Of a DNA stretch of 64,000 nucleotides, positions 36,248-46,776 are shown piece by piece. A model generated the notes under the pieces. It had not been told where the DNA came from and did no database searches. It was given only the letters and a program-made list of their open reading frames with translations. The translations under genes and the position numbers were made by a program. The stretch's first letter is position 1; every line of letters starts with the position of its first letter. The DNA comes from Pseudomonadota bacterium (lineage in GTDB: Bacteria > Pseudomonadota > Gammaproteobacteria > Steroidobacterales > Steroidobacteraceae), in assembly GCA_021816775.1 (NCBI GenBank), contig JAKAXA010000007.1, forward strand, positions 1-64,000, given 5' to 3'.

Positions 36248-38194
36248 ATGACCATGCGAAACAACCGCGCCGCCGCACTGGTGGCCGCTGTCTGCTGCAG
36301 CCTCGGCCTCGGCGCGGCCCTGGCCCGGCCGGCGCTCGCGGCCGAGCGGCCGTACAAGAACTTCAGTGTGGCCGTGTATATTCCGGTGACCTCCACCCGT
36401 GCGCTCGCCAATCGGGAGACCTTGCGCCGCCAGTTCCAGCGCATCTGGAGCCAGGTGCACTTCAACAAGGTCTACCTCGAGGTGTACCGCGATCAGGTGT
36501 TTGCCGACCCGGCAACGCTCGATCGGATCGCCGCGTTCTTCCGCCGCCGGGGCATCACCGTCGACGGCGGGATCACGCTGTTCGCGGGTCGCAACAAGTA
36601 CAACCAGTTCAATTCGTTCGACTTCGAGAAGCCGCATGACGTCGCCATGTGCGAGCGCGCGGTGCGCATGGCTGCGCGGCATTTCAACACCGTGATCCTC
36701 GATGACTTCACGTTCTTCAACACGCGCAGCAACGCCGACATCAGGGCCAAGGGCTCGCAGAGCTGGACGCGCTACCGTCTGCGCAAGATGCGCTGGGTGG
36801 CCAAGCGCCTCATCATCGGCGCGGCGCGCAAGGTCAACCCGCACGTCAAGGTGATCATCAAATACCCGAACTGGTACGAGCATTTCCAGGGCCTGGGCTT
36901 CGACCTCGACCGGGAGGCGAAGATGTTCAGCGGCATCTACACCGGCGATGAGACGCGCGACCCAGTGCACACCGCGCAGATGCTGCAGCAGTACGAGAGC
37001 TATCTGATCTACCGCTATTACCACAACATCCGCCCGCACGCGGCCGACGGCGGCTGGGTCGACACGTTCGGCGACCTCTACGCCGACCGCTACGCCGAGC
37101 AGCTCTGGGATACGCTGTTCGCCAAGGTTCCGCAAATCACGCTGTTCAGCTGGCCGCAGCTGGCGGTCCCCGAGCCGGTCACCCCCGGCAACCGCGACGC
37201 CTGGGCGGCGGACCGGACCAGCTTCAACTGGGACGCCATGGTGCGCTCGTTCAAGGCGCCGCCGGGAACGGAGGCCGTGCCGGGCTGGGCCCGGGTCGCC
37301 GGCTACGCGCTCGGACAGGTCGATGCCTTCCTCGGCAAGCTGGGCAAGCCCATCGGAGTGGCCAGCTACAAGCCGTTCCAGTCGAGCGGCGAGGACTTCC
37401 TGCAGAACTACCTCGGCAACATCGGCATCCCGATCAACCTGATGCCGCACTACCCGACGCACGCCCGGCTCGTGCTGCTCACTGAGGAGGCCGCGGCCGA
37501 CCCACATCTGGTACCGAAGATCGAGGCGAGCCTCAGGAGCGGTGCCGACGTCATCATCACCTCGGGTCTGCTGCATGCGCTCGAGCGCCAGCATCGCGGC
37601 ATCAGGAACGTCGCCGAGATCACCTACACGGGGCTGCCGATCGCCGTGCGGCATTACCTCGGCAGCATCACCGGCGGGGCCACCGCGAGTCTGGACGTGC
37701 CCGGTGAGCGGGCCGCGCGTGTCATCTTTCCGGAAATCCGCTTCTATACCAACGATTCGTGGCCGGTCATCCAGGGCGAGGCGGCCGCGCACGGCGTGCC
37801 GGTTCTGCTCATGACCGGCTATTCGCGGGGGCAGCTCTACGTGCTCGACGTGCCGAGCAACATGGGGGACGTCTATCGCCTGCCGGAGCCGGTGCTGAAC
37901 ACCTTGCGGGGCTACCTGCTCGCGCGCTTCCCCGTGCGCATCAACGCGCCGGCGCACGTGGCGCTGTTCACCTACAGCAACGACACGCTCATCGTCGAAT
38001 CGTACCTGCCGCGGCCGGTCACGGTGCGCATCTTCGTGCACCACGGCGCGCAGCGGCTCGTCGATCTGGTCTCGGGGCGCGCCGTGCTGCCGGCGCCGAT
38101 CGTCACCCCGAGCCCGCTGCCGAGCGAGCAGGGCCAGGCGAGCTTCGTGGTGCGCCTCGCACCGCACTCGTATCGGGCTTTCGCGGTGCGCTGA
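36248..38194 (+). CDS. Secreted protein of unrecognised family, possible new glycoside hydrolase
   Basis: I do not recognise this family. The 648-residue protein has a signal peptide (cleavage near LAA, residue 32). Residues 38-310 alternate strands and helices like a TIM barrel: KVYLEVYRDQ, ITVDGGITL, VILDDFTFF (D152-D153), KVIIKYPNWYE, SGIYTGDETRD (D234, E235), ITLFSWPQ. Residues 355-500 look like an alpha/beta domain as in GH42 trimerisation modules (IGVASYKPF, ADVIITSGLL). The C-terminal 100 residues look like a beta-sandwich. This architecture and the carboxylates at strand ends suggest a retaining or inverting glycosidase. It follows manD by 67 bp behind a GGGGG ribosome site, in the LacI-type regulon, so the substrate is probably glucuronoxylan-derived. 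No function is claimed. Confidence 0.7.
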   Translation: MTMRNNRAAALVAAVCCSLGLGAALARPALAAERPYKNFSVAVYIPVTSTRALANRETLRRQFQRIWSQVHFNKVYLEVYRDQVFADPATLDRIAAFFRRRGITVDGGITLFAGRNKYNQFNSFDFEKPHDVAMCERAVRMAARHFNTVILDDFTFFNTRSNADIRAKGSQSWTRYRLRKMRWVAKRLIIGAARKVNPHVKVIIKYPNWYEHFQGLGFDLDREAKMFSGIYTGDETRDPVHTAQMLQQYESYLIYRYYHNIRPHAADGGWVDTFGDLYADRYAEQLWDTLFAKVPQITLFSWPQLAVPEPVTPGNRDAWAADRTSFNWDAMVRSFKAPPGTEAVPGWARVAGYALGQVDAFLGKLGKPIGVASYKPFQSSGEDFLQNYLGNIGIPINLMPHYPTHARLVLLTEEAAADPHLVPKIEASLRSGADVIITSGLLHALERQHRGIRNVAEITYTGLPIAVRHYLGSITGGATASLDVPGERAARVIFPEIRFYTNDSWPVIQGEAAAHGVPVLLMTGYSRGQLYVLDVPSNMGDVYRLPEPVLNTLRGYLLARFPVRINAPAHVALFTYSNDTLIVESYLPRPVTVRIFVHHGAQRLVDLVSGRAVLPAPIVTPSPLPSEQGQASFVVRLAPHSYRAFAVR

Positions 38195-38209
38195 GCGGCC
38201 CGGCGTGTG

Positions 38210-39655
<1,446 letters not shown>

Positions 39656-39721
39656 TCTCTAGGTCCTCCCTCGAGGCGGCGCACGGAGTCGGGCGGGCCG
39701 CCGCTGCATACGGTAGCGCGC

Positions 39722-41968
39722 TCAGTGTGGCACGGGCGAGTCATCCGGCGGACAGGCCGGCCCCGCCCCCGGGGTGCCCTCCACGAAGGGGATGCAGAAC
39801 GCCTCGTAGGCCTTCAGCGGCTCAGGCGGCGGCGCGACTCCCGCCGGCAGCGGCCGGCGCGAGATCGACTGGAAGTAGGCGATGCTCGCATCGCGCCACC
39901 ATTCGGCGTCCTGCTGCTGGATGGCGAGAAATGCGGCCGTCAGGCGGAAGCGCTGCGGGTCGACGTAGCGCGCGAGTCTCTGCCAGGTCCTGCGCATGCG
40001 CTTGACCGCAGCAACGCCGCGCGCGTAGTGCAGCACCAGGGAGTCCCACAGCGTGCGGCCGGAGCGCATGCGGTAGGTCCACGGCAGGTGATGAAACCAC
40101 AGCAGCAGATTCTCCGGACAGTGTCTGAGGCTGGCGAACTCGGCGGCCACGTGCGGCGCGTACTGGCTGACGGCGTCGCTGCCGCTCGCCGTGCGGTCGA
40201 AGCCAATGCCCGTGGCGTCCGCGCGGCTGTAATACGTGCTCGACCAGTCCGGCGGCATGTGCGGCCCCGGGGCGACCCAGGGGCCGGGGCCGAAGTGCGT
40301 GCCGGCGGCCATCTGGCTGGCCAGTCCGAGCGGGTCCATGTAATCGACCACCGCCTCGCGCGAGCCCATCATCATGCGCACCACGGGGCGCACGAAGGCG
40401 GCGTTGTTTGTGAAAGTCATGCGCACCCATTGCGCGGCGATGGCGCGCGCCGAGGCGTCGGGACTCCAGGCGAGCCGGCCGAACACGTACCAGTTGGACT
40501 GGTTGAAGATCGACCCGCACCAGTTGCGGTCCGAGCCGATGTTGGCGACACCGGCGATGCCGGTCTGACGCTGCCCGTAGAGCGAGCCGTCGATCACGCG
40601 CGCCACCGTCGAGCCGCGCCCGCGCGCCCAGGTGTCGGCGCGCAGCGCCTCCTCGAAGAGCGTGCCGAGATAGACGAGGCTCGTCTGCTGGCCGAGGTAT
40701 TCCTTGGTGATCTCGAGCTCGAGCATCAGGTTCGTCTTGGGCATCGCGCCGAACAGCGGATGAAACGGTTCGCGCGGCTGGAAGTCGAGCGGGCCGTTCT
40801 TCACCTGCAGGATCACGTTGCGGTCGAATTTCCCATCGAGCGGCTTGAAGATATCGTAGGACTGCTTGACCCGGTCCTCGGAATGCGGGTTGGTCGAGTA
40901 GACGAACGCGCGCCACATGACGATGCCGTGGTAGGGCGCGAGCGCGCGGGCGAGCAGGTTTGCGCCCTGGGCCTGCGTGCGCCCGTAACGCTCAGGACCC
41001 GGCTCGCCCTCGGAGTCCGCCTTCATCAGGAAGCCGCCAAAGTCGGGCACCTCGCGGTAGATCGCGGCGACCTTGCGGCGCCACCACGCCTGCACCGCCG
41101 CATCGAGCGGGTCGGCGCTGCTCAGCCGGCCCACCGTGATGGGCGCGCTGAAGGGCACGGACAGATAGACACGGATGCCGTAGGGCCGCAGCACGCCGGC
41201 GAGCGCGGCAACCTTGGCGAGGTACAGCGGCGTCAGCACATACGGGCTGGCATTGACGTTGTTCAGCACCACGCCGTTGATGCCGATCGAGGCACAGGCG
41301 CGAGCAAAGTCCGTGTAGCGCGGCGAGAGATACTGCGGCAGCTCGTCCCACTTCCAGATCGAGTCCCCGGCGTAGCCGCGCTCGACGCTGCCGTCGAGAT
41401 TGTCCCAGAAGTCGAGTATGCGATGGCGGATCCTCGGGCGCGAGACGATAGCGAGCGCGCCGATCGGCCGGCGCGTCTGGATCCGCCGCAGGAAGCGGAA
41501 CGCGCCATAGAGCACCCCGACGTCGCTGTTGCCGGCAATGACCGTGGCGCGGTGGCCCCGCACGGTGACGGTGCGGATCACGTAGCCTTCCCGGCCGACC
41601 CGCCGCAGGCCGAGCCGCAGCGCGCGGATCAGCGGCGAGGCGTGGGGGGTGCCGAACAGGATCGCCCCGTCGGCGGTGACCGAGCGCGCGCTCGGCAGCC
41701 GCCGTCCGAGCATGCCCGCCAGTCCTCGCTCGAGTTCCGCGCGCGCCGCGCGCAGCGTCGGGGAGAGCGCACCGCTGGGGACGAGCTCGGCGGCCGAGCG
41801 GCGATAGCGAGCGAGCCACGCACCGTGCACCGGGACGTAGCGCAGCCACAGACGGTAGCCGTCATCGGCGTGCGCCCGCGGGGCGAGGCTGAGCCCCGTC
41901 AGCAGCCCGGCCGCCGCGATCAGCAGCGCCGCGGCGCGGCGTCCGGTAAAATCCGTCAGCTGCAACAT
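39722..41968 (-). CDS. aguA: Alpha-glucuronidase (GH67), exported
   Basis: Releases glucuronate or 4-O-methylglucuronate from the non-reducing xylose of xylo-oligosaccharides (GH67, inverting). The 748-residue protein starts at 41968 behind a strong GGAGG site. A signal peptide covers about 1-33 (ALLIAAAGLLTGLSLAPRAHA). The family hallmark MKADSEGEPGPERYGR is intact, with the DFWDNLDGSVERGYAG segment and the C-terminal helical region (FHHLPWTYRMRSGRTLWDSL). Export is unusual only in that many GH67 enzymes are cytosolic; here it should act in the periplasm. The divergent operator at 42005 serves this gene and the oxidoreductase gene. Confidence 0.94.
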   Translation of the reverse strand: MLQLTDFTGRRAAALLIAAAGLLTGLSLAPRAHADDGYRLWLRYVPVHGAWLARYRRSAAELVPSGALSPTLRAARAELERGLAGMLGRRLPSARSVTADGAILFGTPHASPLIRALRLGLRRVGREGYVIRTVTVRGHRATVIAGNSDVGVLYGAFRFLRRIQTRRPIGALAIVSRPRIRHRILDFWDNLDGSVERGYAGDSIWKWDELPQYLSPRYTDFARACASIGINGVVLNNVNASPYVLTPLYLAKVAALAGVLRPYGIRVYLSVPFSAPITVGRLSSADPLDAAVQAWWRRKVAAIYREVPDFGGFLMKADSEGEPGPERYGRTQAQGANLLARALAPYHGIVMWRAFVYSTNPHSEDRVKQSYDIFKPLDGKFDRNVILQVKNGPLDFQPREPFHPLFGAMPKTNLMLELEITKEYLGQQTSLVYLGTLFEEALRADTWARGRGSTVARVIDGSLYGQRQTGIAGVANIGSDRNWCGSIFNQSNWYVFGRLAWSPDASARAIAAQWVRMTFTNNAAFVRPVVRMMMGSREAVVDYMDPLGLASQMAAGTHFGPGPWVAPGPHMPPDWSSTYYSRADATGIGFDRTASGSDAVSQYAPHVAAEFASLRHCPENLLLWFHHLPWTYRMRSGRTLWDSLVLHYARGVAAVKRMRRTWQRLARYVDPQRFRLTAAFLAIQQQDAEWWRDASIAYFQSISRRPLPAGVAPPPEPLKAYEAFCIPFVEGTPGAGPACPPDDSPVPH

Positions 41969-42004
41969 GATTCCTCCGCGACGCATTGCCGGTGCATTGC
42001 AAAA

Positions 42005-42018
42005 TGATAACGCTACCA
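42005..42018. promoter_or_regulatory. LacI-type operator TGATAACGCTACCA (GH67-uxaC and UxuB-like operons)
   Basis: A single copy of the 14-bp palindrome in the 64-bp divergent gap, 36 bp from the GH67 start and 14 bp from the oxidoreductase start. One site can therefore shut both glucuronate operons. Confidence 0.75.
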
Positions 42019-42032
42019 TTAGTCTCGCTTCA

Positions 42033-43499
42033 ATGACACGGCTGCGGCTCAGCGAGGCGACGCTCACCCAGGCGCGGCCGGGTGCCGCCCGGCCGGGCTA
42101 TGTGCGCGAGGCCTGCCGCGTCGGCTGGGTGCATTTCGGACCGGGCGCATTCCATCGGGCGCACCAAGCGTACTACGCGGACCGCCTGCTCGAGCGCGAT
42201 CCGCGCTGGGCGATCAGCGCCGTTTCGCTGCGCAGCGCCGGGGCACGCGAGGCGCTCTCGAGGCAGGATTACCTCTACTGCCTCGCCGAGCTCGGCGGGG
42301 AGCTGCAGGTTCGCATCATCGGCGCGCTGCGCGAGATCCTCGTCGCGCCCGCCGACCGCGGCGCCGCGTTGGTCCGCCTCGAGGCTCCCGAGACCCGCAT
42401 CGTCACGCTCACCGTGACGGAGAAGGGCTACTGTCTCGGCCCCGACGGGCAGCTCGATCCGAGCCACCCCGACATCGCCCACGATCTGGGCGCGGCCGAG
42501 CCCGCGCGCAGCGTCATCGGATTTCTCGCCGAGGGACTGCGGCGGCGGCGCGCGAACGGGCACACTCCCTTCGCCGTGGTGAGCTGTGACAATCTGCCGG
42601 ACAACGGAGCGACGCTGCGCGCGGCGGTTGCGGCGTTCGCCGCGCGCCGCGATCGCTCGTTCGCCCGTTGGATCGAGTCCGAGGTCGCTTTCCCGCGCAC
42701 CATGGTCGACAGCATCACGCCGGCCACCGACGCCGAGCTGATCGAGCGAGTCGCCGAGGCGAGCGGGCTCGAGGACGCATGGCCGGTGCAGCGTGAGCGC
42801 TTCACGCAATGGGTCATCGAGGATCTGCCCGAGGTGCGCGTGGCCGACTGGGCCTCGGTCGGCGTGACGCTGGCGGCGGACGTGTCGGTGTACGCCCGCG
42901 CCAAATTGCGCCTCGTCAACGGCGCGCACTCGACGCTCGCCTACATCGGGCTGCTGCGGGGCCGCCGCACGGTGGCCGAGGCGATGCGCGATGTGCCGCT
43001 CGCGCGCTTCGTCGAGCGGCTGATGAGGGAGGACATCACGCCGAGCCTGCACGGTCCCGGGGGGCTCGAGCTGTCCGGCTACATCGATGCGACGCTCGAG
43101 CGCTTGCGCAATCCGGGCGTGCGCCATCAACTCGCGCAGATCGCCTGGGACGGCTCGAAGAAGCTTCCGGTGCGGCTGCTCAGCACCATGGCCGAGGCGC
43201 TCGCGGCCGGCCGGCCTCTCGAGCGCCTCGCGCTGCCCATCGCGGCCTGGATGCGCTTTGTCGTCGGGCGGGCCCGCGCCGGGGAGCCGTTGACCGATCC
43301 TGCGGCCGTTCAGCTCCTCGCCCTCGGCCGCGCCTGTACCGAGGAGCCCGAGCGGGATGTTGCCCGTTTTCTCACCCTCGAGGACACCTTCGGCTCGCGC
43401 GTGGCGGCGGAACCGGCGTTCGTGCGCGCGATGGTGAACGCCTATCGTGCGCTCGGTCCGGGCGGCGCGATTCCTGCGGCGCTGGGCGGTGGCGCATGA
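42033..43499 (+). CDS. uxuB: D-mannonate oxidoreductase (fructuronate reductase)
   Basis: A polyol-specific long-chain dehydrogenase of 488 residues (UxuB of E. coli has 486), reducing D-fructuronate to D-mannonate with NADH. Seen are VGWVHFGPGAFHRAHQAYYADRLL split across the Rossmann start, the VSCDNLPDNG motif, the family segment VDSITPATD, and the catalytic Lys in RAKLRLVNGAHSTLAYIG. Substrate choice between fructuronate, tagaturonate and mannitol rests on context with uxaC and manD. An aldose epimerase gene follows after 65 bp. Confidence 0.91.
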   Translation: MTRLRLSEATLTQARPGAARPGYVREACRVGWVHFGPGAFHRAHQAYYADRLLERDPRWAISAVSLRSAGAREALSRQDYLYCLAELGGELQVRIIGALREILVAPADRGAALVRLEAPETRIVTLTVTEKGYCLGPDGQLDPSHPDIAHDLGAAEPARSVIGFLAEGLRRRRANGHTPFAVVSCDNLPDNGATLRAAVAAFAARRDRSFARWIESEVAFPRTMVDSITPATDAELIERVAEASGLEDAWPVQRERFTQWVIEDLPEVRVADWASVGVTLAADVSVYARAKLRLVNGAHSTLAYIGLLRGRRTVAEAMRDVPLARFVERLMREDITPSLHGPGGLELSGYIDATLERLRNPGVRHQLAQIAWDGSKKLPVRLLSTMAEALAAGRPLERLALPIAAWMRFVVGRARAGEPLTDPAAVQLLALGRACTEEPERDVARFLTLEDTFGSRVAAEPAFVRAMVNAYRALGPGGAIPAALGGGA

Positions 43500-43564
43500 T
43501 CGGGCGCGAGGTGCCCTGCGCCTCGGCGCCGCTCACCGCTCGCCATACTCCATGGGCGTGACGC

Positions 43565-44467
43565 ATGGCCGAGGGTGCCGCAGCCGGGATGATCTCGATC
43601 GCGCACGGCGATTACGCGCTCGATGTGCTGCCGGCCCTCGGCGCCTCGCTCGCCGGTATGCGCTTTCAGGGCGTGGAACTGCTGCGGCGCGCGCCACCCG
43701 GCACCGACGAGCCGCTGGCGAGCGCAGGCTTCGCGCTCGCGCCCTTCGTCAACCGGATCGCGCACGGGCGCTTCCGTTGGGGCGCGCGCGAGGTGCGGCT
43801 CGCGCCCAATGCGCCCGGCCAGGCCCATCCCCTGCACGGCCAGGCCTGGCGCGCGCCCTGGCGGGTCGAGCGCGCCGAGGCGAGTCGCCTCGCGCTGGTG
43901 TTCGAGCACGCCGCCGGGGAGTGGCCCTGGGCGTATGCGGCGCGCCAGAGTCTCGCGCTCGATGAGGCGGGTCTCCAAGTGAGGCTGTCGCTCGAGAATC
44001 GTTCCGATCAGCCGATGCCGGCCGGCCTCGGCTGGCACCCGTACCTGCGCCGCCCGCCGCGCACGCGGCTGCGCGCCGGGGTCGCGCAGGTCTGGCTCGC
44101 CGATGCGGACTGTCTGCCGAGGCAGCTCGCGCCGGGCGCGACATTCGGCGACTGGTCGCGGGGAGAGAGCCTGCCGGCCGACCGGCTGATCGATCACTGC
44201 TACAGCGGCTGGCAGGGGCTCGCGGAGCTCGAGTGGCCCGAGGAGGGGCTGTGTGTGCGGCTGCGCGCCGGCGAGCCTCTTCAATGGCTGCACCTGTACC
44301 TGCCCCCGGGGGAGGCGTTCGTGTGTCTCGAGCCGGTGAGTGAGATGCCCGATGCGCTCAACCGCCCCGAGCCGCCCGCGCTCACCGGCGTGCGCGCGCT
44401 CGCGCCCGGGGCCACCCTCACGGCCACTGTCGCAGTCAGCGCCGCGCGCGGCCGGTGCACCTGGTGA
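43565..44467 (+). CDS. Aldose 1-epimerase (GalM-like)
   Basis: A 300-residue mutarotase of the galactose-mutarotase fold that interconverts sugar anomers, here perhaps of xylose or glucuronate. The FVNRIAHGRFRW segment, the two His (HPLHGQAW and GWHPYL), and the late CLEPVSEMPDALN with the catalytic Glu are present. An ATG at 43589 (MISIAHGDYAL) would drop eight residues and is also plausible. It is the second gene of the uxuB operon. Confidence 0.88.
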   Translation: MAEGAAAGMISIAHGDYALDVLPALGASLAGMRFQGVELLRRAPPGTDEPLASAGFALAPFVNRIAHGRFRWGAREVRLAPNAPGQAHPLHGQAWRAPWRVERAEASRLALVFEHAAGEWPWAYAARQSLALDEAGLQVRLSLENRSDQPMPAGLGWHPYLRRPPRTRLRAGVAQVWLADADCLPRQLAPGATFGDWSRGESLPADRLIDHCYSGWQGLAELEWPEEGLCVRLRAGEPLQWLHLYLPPGEAFVCLEPVSEMPDALNRPEPPALTGVRALAPGATLTATVAVSAARGRCTW

Positions 44468-44489
44468 GGCGGCCGGTCGATCCCGCGCG

Positions 44490-45389
44490 TCAATCGAGCG
44501 GGGCGATGTCGTGGAACTTTGCGTAGTCGAAGTGATCGACGCCGTCGGCGTCGGTTGAGAGGATGTCGACAAAGGTGTGCTGCCAGCGCAGCCTCTCGGC
44601 CGGGTACTCCTGGCGCGCCATCAGGGTCTGTCCGGTCGTCTCATCGATGCCGACCAGCGTCAGGATCAGCAGTGCGTTCACGGCCTGCAGCGACTGGAGC
44701 GTCGCGCCGGCGAGCGGGCTGTCGGGCGTGAGCGTGTGCAGCAGCGTCCAGCCGAACAGGAACGCCGGCTGCTCGCTGCGCCGCAGGCGCAGATCGTGGA
44801 TGCGCCGGATCCGGTAACCCTCGATGCTCTGCTCGTCGCGCACCAGGCGCAGATGCGCCTGTGCCTCCATGATGACGTTGTGCCGCTCATTGGCCGCGCG
44901 CAGCATCAGGGTCGGCGCGCCGTCGAGCGGGCGGATGACCGCGTGGCGGGCGAACAGGATCCGCGCCGTCGGGCGCGAGAAGCGCGCGAACATCATCCCG
45001 GCGATGAGCGCAAGACTCATCATGCCGGTGAAGATCTCCACCGAGGCGATGATGTGCGCAAACACCGTCTGCGGATGCATGTCGCCGTAACCGACGGTGG
45101 CCAGCGTCTCGACGCTGAAGAAGAACCGCCCCCAGAACCCCGGGGGATTGACGTGGGCGATATCGGCCGCCTGCAGGGAGTAGACCAGGGCGAACAGCAG
45201 GTTGAACACGAAGAAGAACCCGGCGAAGGCGGCAAACAGCCGCGGCCAGCTGATGGTCATGAACACGTGATACAGATCCTGCCAGCGGCCGCGGGGCAGG
45301 CCGTCGCGCACGATCCGGCGGCCGGACTGCAGGGTATGCGTCACACGGGAGGTTCGGGGCACCAAGGGACTCCGGCGCGGGCGCGGCAT
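44490..45389 (-). CDS. Inward-rectifier potassium channel (KirBac-like)
   Basis: A 299-residue prokaryotic Kir channel. It has a slide helix (RWQDLYHVFMTISW), two membrane helices, the selectivity filter TVGYGD (98-103), and a beta-rich cytoplasmic domain typical of Kir proteins (RRIHDLRLRRSEQPAFLFGWTLLHT split over two strands). The start at 45389 was chosen; a TTG at 45431 would add 14 residues. It is divergent from the lacI-type gene. No link to sugar use is evident, so it may be a passenger. Confidence 0.9.
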   Translation of the reverse strand: MPRPRRSPLVPRTSRVTHTLQSGRRIVRDGLPRGRWQDLYHVFMTISWPRLFAAFAGFFFVFNLLFALVYSLQAADIAHVNPPGFWGRFFFSVETLATVGYGDMHPQTVFAHIIASVEIFTGMMSLALIAGMMFARFSRPTARILFARHAVIRPLDGAPTLMLRAANERHNVIMEAQAHLRLVRDEQSIEGYRIRRIHDLRLRRSEQPAFLFGWTLLHTLTPDSPLAGATLQSLQAVNALLILTLVGIDETTGQTLMARQEYPAERLRWQHTFVDILSTDADGVDHFDYAKFHDIAPLD

Positions 45390-45483
45390 CCGCGCCACCA
45401 GAGCGTAGAGGAAGGAGCCACGGCCGTTCAAGCCGTCCCGCCGCGCCGGACGCCAGTCGCCGGACCCCGGCGCGACGGCCGCA

Positions 45484-45497
45484 TGATTGCGTTATCA
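45484..45497. promoter_or_regulatory. Degenerate LacI-type operator TGATTGCGTTATCA
   Basis: A weaker version of the 14-bp palindrome (mismatches in the centre-left) in the divergent region between the channel and the lacI-type gene, 145 bp upstream of the latter. It could allow autoregulation. It is the least certain listed copy. Confidence 0.4.
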
Positions 45498-45641
45498 TGG
45501 GCGCCGGACACGCGACGCCGGCCGCCCTGCACCGGGCGGTGGCGGTTTGTATGATCCCGGCGCGCGGCGGGCGTGTGCTAAAGTTCCACACCGCCTGCGT
45601 TGACGTACAACGATAATTTGGCAGGATCACCCAGAGGCGCG

Positions 45642-46709
45642 ATGAACAAACCGGCGCGTAAATCCCGCAGTGGCGCTCGCCGCAGCGTGACCATCAAGGA
45701 TGTCGCGCGTTACGCCGGCGTCTCGCCGATGACCGTCTCGCGGGTGGTCAACGGCGGCCAGTATGTGAGCGACGCCACGCGGCAGACGGTGATGCAGGCG
45801 GTTCGCCAGCTCGGCTACTCGCCGAACCTCGCCGCGCGCAATCTCGCCAGCGCGCGCGGGGAGCGCATGGGGCTGCTCTACGGCAACCCGAGCGCCTCCT
45901 ATCTGAGTGAATTTCTGGTCGGCGCGCTCGATGCGGCGACCCGGCACGGCGTGCAGCTCGTGCTCGAGAAGTGCGAGATGACTCCCGCGGCCTCGCGCCG
46001 CGCGGTGCGGCGGCTGGTCGCCGGCGGCGTCGTCGGCGTGGTGTTGCCGCCGCCGCTGTGCGAGTCGGCGGTGATCCGCGCCGAGCTGCAGGCCGCGCGC
46101 ATGCGCATCGTCGCGGTCGCCGCTGCCCGGCCGCCGGCCGACGTGATGTGCGTCAGCATCGATGACTTCGCCGCGGCGCGCGAGATGACCCGGTATCTGT
46201 TGGCGCTCGGACACACGCGCCTGGGGTTCATCAAGGGCCACCCCAACCAGACGGCCAGCGAGGAGCGCTGGCGCGGCTTCACGGCGGCGGTCCAGGAGCA
46301 CGGCAACCTGCCCACGCCGCGCGTCGAGCAGGGCTTCTTCACGTTTCGCTCCGGGCTCGATGCGGCGCGCAAGTTGCTCTCCGGGGCGCCGCTGCCGAGC
46401 GCGATTTTCGCCAGCAACGACGACATGGCCGCCGCAGTGATGGCCGAGGCGCACCGTCGCGCGCTCGAGGTGCCGAACGACCTGACGGTGGTCGGCTTCG
46501 ACGACAGCCTGATTGCGGCCAATATCTGGCCGGGGCTCACCACCATCCATCAGCCGATCGCGCAGATGGCCGGCGAGGCGGTCGACCTGTTGGTGGCCTC
46601 GGTGCGCGGCGGCAAGCGCGGCGCGGCCGCCGAGCCCGTGCATCGCCTGGTTGCCCACGAGTTGATCACACGCGAGTCGGCCGCGCGCCCGAAGAGCGCC
46701 GCCGCCTGA
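45642..46709 (+). CDS. LacI-family transcriptional regulator of the xylan/glucuronate regulon
   Basis: A 355-residue LacI/GalR regulator. The N-terminal HTH and hinge (VTIKDVARYAGVSPMTVSRV, then NLAARNLAS) precede a periplasmic-binding-like effector domain ending with DLTVVGFDDS and LTTIHQPIAQMA. The start at 45642 follows an AGAGG site. Being the only LacI-type gene in the window, it is the natural binder of the 14-bp palindromes found before the xylan and glucuronate genes. The effector is unknown; xylose, a glucuronate, or an aldobiouronic acid is likely. Repressor action is inferred from operator positions near promoters. Confidence 0.92.
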   Translation: MNKPARKSRSGARRSVTIKDVARYAGVSPMTVSRVVNGGQYVSDATRQTVMQAVRQLGYSPNLAARNLASARGERMGLLYGNPSASYLSEFLVGALDAATRHGVQLVLEKCEMTPAASRRAVRRLVAGGVVGVVLPPPLCESAVIRAELQAARMRIVAVAAARPPADVMCVSIDDFAAAREMTRYLLALGHTRLGFIKGHPNQTASEERWRGFTAAVQEHGNLPTPRVEQGFFTFRSGLDAARKLLSGAPLPSAIFASNDDMAAAVMAEAHRRALEVPNDLTVVGFDDSLIAANIWPGLTTIHQPIAQMAGEAVDLLVASVRGGKRGAAAEPVHRLVAHELITRESAARPKSAAA

Positions 46710-46747
46710 GCTTCCCTGCCGCTTGACAAGCCCGGCCCCCCGGGGGA

Positions 46748-46761
46748 TGGTAGCGATACCA
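46748..46761. promoter_or_regulatory. LacI-type operator TGGTAGCGATACCA (xylose-type permease)
   Basis: An excellent copy of the 14-bp palindrome, 15 bp upstream of the permease start codon and 38 bp after the stop of the regulator gene. Its outer half sites TGGTA and TACCA are perfectly symmetric. Confidence 0.77.
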
Positions 46762-46776
46762 ATCTAGGGGGTTCCC

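Noticed and set aside
39711-39724. Operator-like CGGTAGCGCGCTCA upstream of uxaC
   Set aside because: Only the left half matches the regulon palindrome; three bases of the right half are wrong, and uxaC is already covered as the second gene after GH67.
44490-45389. The potassium channel as part of the sugar regulon
   Set aside because: Only the weakest operator-like sequence is upstream and no functional link is evident.
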